Shown here piece after piece: positions 49,202 through 60,440 of a stretch of DNA of 64,000 nucleotides. The DNA is from Otis tarda. Lineage: Eukaryota; Chordata; Aves; Otidiformes; Otididae. Within the stretch, counting starts at the first letter, position 1; every line of letters begins with the position of its first letter. The stretch is from the NCBI GenBank assembly GCA_026413225.1, contig CM048552.1:46825001-46889000 (forward strand). Reading direction: 5' to 3'. Below the pieces are notes generated by a model. That model saw only the letters and a list, made by a program, of their open reading frames with translations, had not been told where the DNA came from and did no database searches. The translations under genes were made by a program, and so were the position numbers.

Positions 49202-49430
49202 TGCAGCAGAAGAAAGCAATGTATATTTAGTTTATAGGTAATTGTGCATTATGGTTATCTTATTTAAATCTAAAACCATACTTGTGTGAAAATATATTAT
49301 GGAAAATCATCAAGATTATAACATAACTGTGTCTTTTTTGCAATTGCTGTTTCTTGATTGTGATTTTTTCCTACTTGAGATTAATTGGACCAATACATTT
49401 GCAAATAAATTTAGTTTCTAAGCATGCTGT
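49055..49430 (+). CDS. NTS: NTS exon 4 (coding to 49,201, then 3'UTR)
   Basis: The coding part, 49,055-49,201, encodes residues 117-164 and a TGA stop. It carries both bioactive peptides: MKR-KNPYIL-KR-QLHVNKARRPYIL-KR-SSYY. The acceptor is CATCCTACAG|T. The 3'UTR is AT-rich and about 230 nt long if the signal at 49,404-49,409 is used; the exon end at about 49,430 is an estimate. Confidence 0.96.
49404..49409 (+). promoter_or_regulatory. NTS: NTS polyadenylation signal
   Basis: It is the first AATAAA after the stop codon, about 200 nt downstream, followed by T- and TG-containing sequence. Cleavage is expected near 49,420-49,435. Other sites further 3' cannot be excluded. Confidence 0.75.
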
Positions 49431-52400
49431 ATTGTACAAAACTGAGACTTCAACGTATTTCCAACAATATTGTAGTATTTTCCTATTTTATAAAGCGCAC
49501 CAACATACATCAAGTAAATGGATATTGTCCATAAACCCTACTGAGCATCTTAAAATTTCTTAATGCAACACCTCAAACATATATATGCTTCCAAATTGTT
49601 GTATAATACACTAGTCAGAAATGCCGCAATATCTTATATATTGGCAAGTTTAGTTTATTAGGGAATAGATCTAAGGAAGGAAGGAAATTAAATGGCAATT
49701 TCAAAATTCATATTTTAAATAGCCTGCTTGTAAATGAATTTTAAGTTCTTGACTACTAACTTGCTACGGGAGAGTAATAATTTAGGAAAACAATATGTAA
49801 GTGAGACTTTAACAAAGTATACTAGTGAGAAGAAACCTAGGTGTGCTTCAGAGTCTTGTGTATCACTGACTGAATAAGGAAAACAGTTTATTAAATTAGT
49901 AAAAGAATTTACATTGTTGACCTAATCTATGATTGCTCAGGAAAAAAAAAAAAGACAAAAACTAAAAGCCGATTCATGCTCCTGTGCTGTCACTGTTAAA
50001 GTCAAAATACAAAATACTAGTCTGGTTATATGAGAAACTTGGGACAAATATTTGAAAGAATAATTAAAATTGGAACATCTTACAATTACAATTGAAAGGC
50101 ATTTCCTTTTCCTCCTTCTACGAATTTGTAATAACAACAGGCAGTTTCAGGGATTAAAGTCTTGAAAGCCAAGGGAAAGGGAAGCTCTCAGCATGGAAAA
50201 AGTTATTTTCAAGCCATAGGGAATCAAGTGCCACCTGAAAATTACACATTTTCCAGCGCTGTGTCTGTGATGTGCACATAAGATTTGGCATCTCAGTGAT
50301 CCTGGGTTCCAGTCTGGAGGCAGTCTGAAAGAACTGGAAGTCACAAAACCAGTCAAAATAGAGGGATAGTCAAAGACCCATGAAGCCTGGATGCTCATGG
50401 GTCATGGAAGCAAAAAACAGGACAGACATTGCTTTTGAAAACCCACGTGTTTTCTGTTTGAGGTATTTCCTCAAAGCAATGCTGTTCCAACAAACTACCA
50501 GGAAAAAAAAAAAACAAAAAACCCACACTCACAGAATTTACAAATCCTCTCACCGGTCAGATTTTCTGTCAATTATTCTTAAACATATACAGGGATATGC
50601 ATAGAAAAAACATACCCATACCAATGGTTATAACAACTTTGTTACATGGGGAGGGATGGATTTTTTACAGTAAAATGTATTTTCACTATATTAAAGCTAA
50701 TTATATTTCCTTTTCTCACTGCAGATGTTATTAATCAGTTTATTTATTCGATAGCCAGTAAATGCGTACACTCCACAAGATATAACTGGGCATACACTAA
50801 TTACTGTAATAATCATTATGACTTGAATACAGCAAAGCACATTTTATCTTAATGTTTTAAATGCTTAATGCACTTAAGGGCTTTGGTTAAATAAGATTCT
50901 AGTAGATTTATACCTTTTTTTTAAAAAATGAAATTGTCATAGAATTCAACTGGAGACACAGTATGCTCTCAAGTAGCTAAGGAACATCCCTTTTTCCATC
51001 AAACCTACAAGCTCTCTCAAGTGTCTGAAACAACAAAGCGGAACAGAGTTTGTTCCAAAATTCACTGCTAGCAATACATGAGGAAAAAAGAAAAGAAACA
51101 TCAGATCACTATTTCATAGGGAACACAGAAGAATAAGACAAAAAGAAAGAGGTTGCCGTATTGTTCTTCTCTTGGGTTCAGTCTAAGAGTTTAAAAAAAA
51201 AAAGTCAGATAAGGTAATGTGTTTGTCATCTGATAAAGAATGTTACAATTTTCAAAAACAAAAGTACCCTTCTGTATTTGATTTTGGAGGTGATTTAGGT
51301 ATTCAGGGCAGATGACCCCAAATTATGATAATTAACTGTTCCACCCTCATCTAGTGCTGCACACTCAAGTGTGACTTACCCTGTGACTGTGTACTTGTTC
51401 CTTGCAGTGCAGAATTAATAGATTAGCCAGACTGACTGGTTGAAAATGGCTTAAAATAACCCATTTCTTTTCAGCACGCTGTGAATCCACACACAGTCAG
51501 CTACTGTGTGTCACTGGAGGAGGAAGAACTTAAAGCATGGTAGGGTGTAGCTTGTTCAGTTGTTCCCTAGCCGCTGATGGAGGTATCCAGGGAGCTGTCA
51601 GAGGAATGTCATCCAGGGTGACAGACAGTCCTAATTAGATAAGGAAACAATATCCGTAATTGTAATATGGTCAGTAAAGATACAAAAGCCAATGCTGTCA
51701 TTTCAACTTATTGATCATTGATGAAACGCAAGCACCATTAAAATGTTAGAAAACACACTTAAACCATATGATTAAGCCAGATATACAGATCTGTTAAGGG
51801 ATATTTTGATGTCTAGGGGACCTTTATTTTCCTGAAATCTCCTTTCATTTCTAGCTATTGCTACCTCCTGATAACCTCACTGCTGTGGAACTGCAGCCTT
51901 TCTTTAGCCTTCCTTTTTAGGTGACAGGAGCAAAAAAATAGGCAGACATGCATATTTGTCTCTGTTTCACACATTCTCTCAGTGGGATCCTCAGGGCACC
52001 TGCCTTGGCCCTAACTGCGCATTGTCTGCAAAATCAATGCTGTATTTGCAGCAGCAATGGGTGCTGAACAAAGTTCAAGCCAGAGGAGGCCCTCACAATA
52101 TGTAAACATTTGTAAATTCAAATAGGGTTTCTTTTGCTTTTTCTTTTTTTCTCTAGCTCATAATTGCCTTAAGTTTAAAAATCTTGGTTTGAAGATCATT
52201 AATTCAGATTGTTACCTTGGCTTAAAAACTGTGTCTTGATATGGACAATTTTGTTTTATAAAGGCAATTACTGAGAGATTTACCATTTTGCTCTGTCTGC
52301 ACAGAGGAGCACATTTTCCTACGTATTCCATTGCTGATTATTTTATAAAGTTCATAGATGAAGAATTATACCAATTATTCAGAAACTTTATACTTAATTA

Positions 52401-55400
52401 TTTCTCATAGTCCTAAAATATTGGATATTGTCATACAGAGCAATTGCAGAAACCTCTCAGTTATTTCTAATGTAAAATTAAATGTAACTGAGATTTAATT
52501 TTATTTTATATATTTTTAATAGTTACCATCCATAATCTTACAAACATGCTATACAAGAAAAGTAAAACATAGAGAAATCAATAATTTTGTTGTCTCTGAA
52601 GCATATATTTGTTAGTCTTTCTTTAAAAGAAACATTAAAAATAAGTTACTCTTCTCAAGGTTAAATGTGGTTATAAAATAAGTCTTCAGCATTCCTGAGT
52701 CTTGCTTGTGGTATATTATAAAATTTGCTGGTTTCAGTCTTTCCTATTATAAGTCTAAACTTTTCTCTGTGTTTTAGGTAAGAGTTTCATGGCTCTGGTA
52801 TGAACAGAGTGGATGAAATGTGGAGTTTGCAGATTAAGAGAGATATAATTTTGCAACGTTTGATTGTGGCTATGCCTCATATCCTACTCTTAACTAACAC
52901 ACAATAGAGACATGATAATTTGGTCTTGATCTTTATTCTTTTTCCCCAAGATTTGTTATCAGTTTGCACTATGCGGGGTCAAATTGAAGACACAAGTCAC
53001 CACTATGATACTTGAATGTAGGAGGGCAGAAAGAGGACCAGGTTCTTCTGAAATTCCCCAGGGTTCCAGACTGATCACTGATGTTCTTCACATCCAAAAC
53101 ATTGGACTGACTGAAGGCAGTCATAAAACAAGAGTTGCAGAGAACCTGCAAAATAAAATATAATGACTTCTGTGACATAACAGCAGAGTCAGAACTTGTA
53201 CCTTGCTGTCCGGGTAGCTAAGAAAGTGAAGGGAGAGCTTGGTCTTCGCAAGGAACCTGGGAATGAGATTTTCATTGCTACTAAATTGAAGCATTCAAAA
53301 ATTGTGAGGCAGCAAAAACCTGCAAATAAATAAATAGATAGATAAATAAATAGTCCTGATATCTAAATAAAGTAATAAATAGACATCAAAATATTTTTAT
53401 TTTCCTCCATTTACTGGACTACTAGGAAGCTTCCAAAATTTTTAAGCTTTGTGAACAAGAGGAGATAAAACATATTTGTTTATTTTTATTCATTGCTACT
53501 GAAAATTGACATTCTTATCCAATCTCTTGAATACAGCAGCTGACACATTAACATGCACACAAACACACAATGTTGATGATCACATTTCAAAACTTGTCAG
53601 ATCCAGGATACTTGGATGGGTCAGAAACACCCAATAATCAGGCAGTGTACTAGGAAGAGCTTTGTGGTACCTCATCAGCAGGCAAGCTTTGGCTGGCTGT
53701 ATGACTCTTCTGAGGTGGAATATGGCGAAATGGCATGGGAGCCACTCAGGAGCTTTTGGAGGGGTGTCAGCTATTAAGAAATGCAAAGCCTTCAGGAGCT
53801 GTTAGTTGGCCAACTAAGACTTGCTTTTTTCAGGTAGATGGGAGTGTACAGCTGTTGTCTCAGGAGACTCTTCACATCCCCTCAAACAGAAGAAAAAGAT
53901 GGGCCTATACATAACTGGACTTGAATTACCAAGGAACAACATTTGTCTGTTTGAGATCCCAGGGTGTCAAGTACCAGTCTGTTTTGTCTCAAAAGTTACA
54001 GTGCAGTATTAGTCTAGAACCATTTTCTATTTTACTTTTGAAGTTCAATAGTAGGAATGTTTTGCAGGATGTGTTTCTCTTCTGTGTAAATAAGGAGCTT
54101 CTCAGATAGTCTACACATTGCTTTCATAAATGACTGCCTGAGGACCTCTGTCCAGATGTAGCGTCCAAGCTGCTTAACCAAGTGTTAACAGTGTGTGAAA
54201 TAAAAGCTTCTGGGGTTGTGCGCCAGTGAATCTGATCTGGAGGATAGACAGGAGACATCTGAAAAGACAATCTTCACATCATTGTTGCAGCTTTTCCTGA
54301 CTTAGTATTTAAAAATCCAAGCTGCATAGCAAGTTTTTGCAATCCAGTATTTTAGAATTTAAGATTTTCCTTGCCTATAAATATTTAACTCAAGGTCTAA
54401 AAAAATGTGTAAAAAAAAAAAGAGAGAAAAAAAATTAGTATGTACTATATTTTTAATTATTTTCTTAAGGAAAGTTGTCCACAAAGCAATATGACTTGGG
54501 AATCATTTTGTCCAGACTGAATGGTGTAGTTCCTCCAATTTTTTTCAAAGTCATGTTGTTTGTATGTATGTAAGACAACTGTTCTCAGAATCTAATATTG
54601 TAAATCCCTTTATTAGGACACAAAAACCAGTTTAGTTGATTCAGTGAATAATCCCTATGGTTAAAAACTAATTCTCAGAAAAAATAATTAAGATTTCTTC
54701 TTTTGTAGCAGATATAGAGAAAGTCTTAGAAATAGTTTATTTAATAGCTCTTGCATGAATGGATCTCTGTTATTTTTGTGTACTACCAAATCCTTAGGGT
54801 AGTTGTATAACCCAAATACTGCAGTTGTTGTTGTGTTTTGGTATCTTATTTAATGATCTTTTAAATAAAGAGCTGTTTGGAACAGACAATGTGCCTTTTG
54901 TTCTGTTCAAAAATAAAAAGTCAAAAGAATAACACTGCATGGAGCAAAGGTATATGTGTTTGTACCCACAAATGAAGAATTTATTCAAATTATTCTGAAT
55001 TTTACAGCAAATAAAGTGTAACTTATGGGGATACGTAACTGCAGAATATTATGGTACCATGGTAGTTTTGCCATTTGCTGCAGAAATAGACAATAATGAC
55101 ACAAATTTCTAAATGATTGTTTTTAATATGCAGAAGGCACTGAAGTACTAAGATTGCAGCTGCTTTTGAAGCTGAAATCCTTGGTGAATACTTAATTTCC
55201 ATTCTTCTCAAAAGTTTCCATTTACTGAAGGCAGTTTTTTTATTATAGTGGAGTTAAGAGTTACTATTCCAAGACTTTGCCTGTGGAGAATGAGGGAATT
55301 ATTAACATTATAATTTGCTTTTTAAATAAATAATACATGTACCACCACTTTACCTCCATGGTTTTACAGATTTCTGTGTTCAGAGAGTTGAACTGCAAAG

Positions 55401-56693
55401 GGCTGTAGGGGAACAAGCAACTGGGAAACCAAATACAGATAAGGAAGTTATGAGAAAATGGAAAAATGTTAACTGGGTATCCCTTCTGTCTGGCTTCAAC
55501 CAAAGAGTGTCAGAACTGGCTGAGGCATAAGTCATATGTATTTGGAGGGAGAGAGGGAGAGGAAAGTCAGGGAGAAAGGAGGAAAGGTAATCTAATACTC
55601 AGTTAAGTCTTGCTAGGTTACTGTTAGTTGAGGACTGAAGTGTACATAGGCTGTATAAACTAGAAGATACAGGACATTCTGAAAAAAAAAGGAGAGTTCC
55701 CAGCAGACGATAGTAAGGTCACCATCAAGGCCCACATTCCCAACACTTCCTGTGAATCAAGAAAAGCACCTTGAAATGGAGAGGTTTGAAATTGAGAGTT
55801 TTTAAGTTTAAAATGGAACAACTAAAGAAAGTTGAAAAGGAAAAGGAGAGGATGGGTCAGGAATAAAAAAAAAATCAGAATCAGTTCAGTCATTCAGTAA
55901 GCTGTGCAAAGCTAGGAATATCAGTCCTGAGTAGGGCAGAAATACAGATTGCTCTTAATGGTTAGGGGTTATATCAACACCAATCTGCCCAGGTTTGAGA
56001 AGGCTTGTGGTTTGAGTCTGTGTTCCAAGCAAGTTATTGCTGCTTTCTCACACTGCTCTCAGAATTAGAAGACACTGTGGTACAAGTGGTACAAGACACA
56101 GGAGGCAAGGAAGACCTTTTAAGGGCTATGAAAAAAACCCAAAAGAAAACTTAGCCCCAAGGAGAAGGCCTTATCATAAAGCAGAAACTCATTTCATTCT
56201 TAAAAGGTAATGAGAAATTTACGTTTGTAGGTGTGTAGACATTGATAGATCATACACTACTTATCTTCTCTACTTTATATTCTTTTCCCTGCTTTTTTTT
56301 TTTCCACCGTGGTGAGAACATTTATTACAATTGATGAAAGTATTAAAAAGAGTGAATACTTAGGAATTTAATTATTTATGTCCCTTGATACTTTCAATTT
56401 CTGATCTACTCATCCTCATGCACCATAGCACTAATTCCTTGTCCTACTTCAAATTCCAGTGCTGTTGTTTACTCTGGTTCACTTAGCAAGTTCCCTAATA
56501 GGGCTGAATCAAATATTAGTGAAATAAAAATAAATTATTTATAGTGCATTTAGCATGTATTAAAAAAAAATTATCAGAGAAAAATATTGAGAGTAATATA
56601 TGAACTGAATTTAATATCTTTTTACATGTATGCAGTTACATTTTCCATTGGAATCCTCAAAATCTACTGGAACTACATTAGTTTAAAATTACA
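49431..56693. other. intergenic 3' of NTS, left part
   Basis: AT-rich DNA without a supported exon. It holds short homopolymers and an (AAAT)/(GATA) microsatellite at 53,323-53,352. In other vertebrates MGAT4C lies downstream in opposite orientation, but no long coding exon of it appears in this window. Confidence 0.6.
53323..53352. repeat. (AAAT)n/(GATA)n microsatellite
   Basis: AAAT units on both sides of three GATA units, about 30 bp, in intergenic DNA. Confidence 0.85.
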
Positions 56694-57097
56694 GGCTGAA
56701 AGAGTTGGGGCTTTTCAGCCTGGCGAAGAGAAGGGTCCAGGGAGACCTTATAGTGGTTTTCCAGTACCTCAAGGGGGCCTACAGGAAAGACGGGGACAAA
56801 CTCTTCAGTAGGGCCTGTTGTGATAGGATGAGGGGTAATGGTTTTAAAACAGAGGGAGGTAGATTCAGATTAGACATTAGGAAAATTTTTTTTTACACTA
56901 AGGGTTGTAGAACACTGGAACAGATTGCCCAGAGAGGTGGTGGATGCCCCATCCCTGGAAACATTCAAGGCCAGGTTGGAGGGGGCTCTGAGCAACCTGA
57001 TCTGGTTGGAGATGTCCCTGCTTCTTGCAGGGGGGTTGGACTAGATGACCTTTAAAGGTCCCTTCCAACTCTAACCATTCTATGATTCTATGATTCT
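56694..57097 (+). mobile_element. CR1 LINE, 5'-truncated, about 400 bp
   Basis: The copy runs from GGCTGAAAGAGTTGGGGCTT to the tail ATTCTATGATTCTATGATTC typical of avian CR1. The plus frame from 56,705 still reads [20 protein letters not shown], then RGNG and GRFRLDIRK, which is the C-terminal text of CR1 ORF2. It is therefore the 3' end of a LINE that lost its 5' part at insertion, as nearly all CR1 copies did. Its 3' 140 bp closely match, in opposite orientation, the CR1 at 11,308-11,446. There is no clear target duplication, as is usual for CR1. Confidence 0.95.
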
Positions 57098-59869
57098 GGT
57101 CTGTAGTTAAACAGATTATTTTTATGTATTTGCATATTTCATACAATTATGATTTAGCAGCAATTCAAGATTTATTAATGGAATGAGGTTAATCAAAGGT
57201 TGAATTTAGCAGCACTTAATCATTAACTTATTTAAAGATTAAGAAAATTGTTCAGTAGAATATGTTATGATGAAAACAGCGACTTAATTACAGATTTGAA
57301 AAGAACAAGATTCACACTAACTACTGCAGGGTATCTTAAATATATATATATATAAAAACACAAAACACACAAACACATACAAAGGTACTTGGATCCAATG
57401 AAATATCTATGTAGAGGGGAGTAGCCTATAAAAGTTCCCTCTTCCTTTTCGAGTTCAGAGCAAATACTCACAATGTATCAGCATGCCTCAATAAGCGATA
57501 ATGGAAGTCAAGAAGTCAAACCTTGCCCTGGCCTTTCCTTGACTTTGCTGGCAGATGGTCCTTAAACCTCTTTAGTCTAAGGAGGCTGTGCCTGAGAGGC
57601 ATCCCAGCTCAAGGGAGACGTTGGTTACCGCCCACTGCAATCCAGGAGAGCTCAATGGGTCTCACTTAGGATCGCTATTTATTAGATTCGAGATAATTGA
57701 CTTTTCCATTTCAGCCCAGCTTGGATGATGTTATATTCTGGTGCTTTTTCATGAGTCGCACAGGCTCAGAATTTGAAATTCTGGTAACATGCGGCTGTGT
57801 TCTGACCCAGGTCAAGATGTATTAGATTGTTAGGAGGTAATTTACTGTTATTATGGTTTCCATTGTTGGGGAAAAACAGGAGCCAGAAGCATTAAGAGGG
57901 TGCCTTAATGCTCGAGTTCACTGTATTCACAGTCTGTTCCTGACTTACCCTAGGTTGGTATGAGGCCCAGGAAGGGAGGAATTGCACCAAGCCCTGAGTG
58001 ACTCAGGAGGTGGGGGGATTGCACCACCACACCTGGTCCCAAAATCCATGTTTCTGTGACCTGGATGGATATAGATAAACAAGATCTCTTCTGAGCATTC
58101 AACAAGACAGAAGGCGAAAGAATATATGCTGTGCTAAAACATTTGTGATGCCTTATTAGCAGCTTTCAGTAGTGTGTGAAGAAACATAATGTACTATTTG
58201 CACCACTTTCCAAGGCATGTCTTAATGTGAAAGAAGGAGCTGACATTTACTGTGAAAAGTAAAGTCTTTATTTAGATAGAGTGAGTGTTAAAATATCTGA
58301 AGTATGGTGCTTGTAAACTTGATTTCTGTTCACTTAAGCACTTCAGTGCTTTCCTGCTAGAAGTGCATCTGCCCCTTGGAGGATATGGAAAATCTCTCTG
58401 ACTCATCTTCCTCAGCTAAACTTTTACCAAGAAAATGTGATTGACAAGAGATGTAAATGAGAAGGAATTGCTCCAATGCACCATTGTAGATATTAATTGA
58501 GACTGATAATATAGAAAGCTAAAGCTTACTAAACCAGTACAGTTTTGTATGACCAGTTGAAAGGTTTTGGGGAAACAGGAAAAAGATCCAAAAAATGGAC
58601 ACTATTTATTTTGCTAATATATAGGTGCACATACACACAAGCACGCACTTGTATATGAAGACATTGTACATAATGTCCTCTGACATATTTCTGTTAAGCT
58701 GTATCTTATCATAGGAAGATCTTTGCAAATATGTTACTTGATTTTTCTGGCCAAAAAATGAATGTTTATGCTTGTTTCATGTATAAAAGAATACTGATAG
58801 TTTCATAATTCTCATTGTGTATTAGCAGAGCTAGCCAAAAGAATGACCCATAGATCATAGATGATCTTGTCTAGTATGGGTGTGGCCTACACAACTGGGT
58901 AGTACACCTGATGGTCACCTTCCGACACTCACAAAATCAGTTCCTTGTCCTCTACAGTCCCACTGGACCTGAACTGAACACACAATTTGGAGTGGGAGAA
59001 GAGGAAAAGATGTGGTTAACAGAGAAGTCTCAGTCTTCTAAGACAGTAGCAGACATATAAAAAACTTCAGATATTGCAATGGTGATAAGAGAACAGCCTT
59101 CTGGAAGCTGGAAATGATGATTGGATAAAATAGCATAAGTGACTCAAACAAAAATTGAGCAAATGTTGGCTATTAAAGCTAAATGTAGAAAACAGGTACA
59201 GAGAGAGAGATGATGTTGCTCCCCGCATAACATAATGTAAACTTCTTTAAAAAGATGCTGTCATCTTTTAAAGTTGCTTCCTTTCTGATACGAAGTACAA
59301 CAAGCTTATGTCTGTCCTCTTCCAAGAATAAGAAACAGCAGGCTCTTACCTGTCCTCCTGAGATTGCAGAAATCAAAATTTTGAGAACTAGTATTTCAAC
59401 TTTCCTATTGAAGTAGCACCCAGTCAGCAGCAGAAGGTGGAAGAGTACAAGCCAGAATCTAATCTTGTTTTTTTTTTAAGAAGAGTAACTGACACATGGG
59501 TATCCTACTGCACTTATTTTTTAAACTTGACTTATTCTAAATTACAGGAGATCAGTACTACTCAACAAAATGAAGTTTCTTCTGTAATTCCTTAAAAACA
59601 TTCTGTTTGTTGCATGGATTGTAAAAGTAGAGTTACTAAAGAGTTGAAAGTGCATGATATTTGATGTGAAGTAACACAAAAGATAAGAATATAAGACACC
59701 GTCCAGGTCACTGAGTTCAATCCCTCACATTTTTAGGCTGGTAAGTATTAGAGACTTGTGGAATTCATCTCAGATCTAGATCTAAGCTAGTTATGCAGAC
59801 TTCTTCCATGCCTAATGAAGAGAGAGGCACTTTAGGAGAGAAATCCTGTATCAGGAATTATCTGTCTGT
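57098..59869. other. intergenic 3' of NTS, middle part
   Basis: No exon or transposon is supported. The stretch at about 57,480-57,900 is unusually complex and low in homopolymers compared with its flanks and is listed as a candidate conserved element. The rest is ordinary AT-rich DNA. Confidence 0.55.
57340..57375. repeat. (TA)n followed by A/C-rich repeat
   Basis: About seven TA units at 57,340-57,354 followed by AAAACACA-type text. Confidence 0.8.
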
Positions 59870-60440
59870 TGTCATAGTTTAACCCCAGTTGACAACAAAA
59901 TCCCACACAGTCACTCACTCACTCACCTGCTCCCCAGCAGGATGAGGGAGAGAATCAGAAGGGTAAAGGTAAGAAAACTCATGGGTTGAGATAAGAACAG
60001 TTTAATGTTTGAAATATAAAGATATTAATATTAATAATAACAATAATAATAATAAGGAAAAGGAAAACATAAAAAAGAGAGACACAAAATCCAAGAAAAA
60101 CCTGTGATGCAGCCACTCATCACCAGCTGACCAATGCCCAGCCACTCCTCCAGCAGTGCTCGCCACCCCTCAGCCAACTCCCCACCAGTTTATATGCTCA
60201 GCATGATGCCATATGGTATGGAAAGGAGGAATCAGCCTCCTTCTAACATCTTGTGAACCTCCAGCCTTCTCACTGGCAGCATGTAAGAAGCTGAAAAGTC
60301 CTTGCCTTAGTATAAGCACTACTTAGCAACAACTAAAACAGCAGTGTGTTATAAACTTTATTCTCATCCTAAATCAAAACCACAGCACTATACCAGCTAC
60401 TAGGAAGAAAATTAACTCTATTCCAGCTGAAACCAGGGCA
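59870..60440 (-). mobile_element. ERVL-like solo LTR (retroviral fossil)
   Basis: A 571-bp unit that on the minus strand starts TGCCCTGGTTTCAGC and ends GGGGTTAAACTATGACA, a pattern common in bird ERVL-type LTRs. The plus-strand flanks are TCTGT at 59,865-59,869 and TCTGT at 60,441-60,445, a perfect 5-bp target duplication of the length used by ERVL elements. No internal retroviral region is present, so this is a solo LTR left by LTR-LTR recombination. It contains an (AAT)n run near 60,025-60,055 and (CACT)n near 59,908-59,923. The intact duplication points to a moderate rather than very great age, but no date can be given. Confidence 0.92.

Noticed and set aside
56587-57146. Frames of 74-116 codons as host genes
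   Set aside because: They are CR1 LINE sequence; the plus frame from 56,705 is ORF2 C-terminal text.
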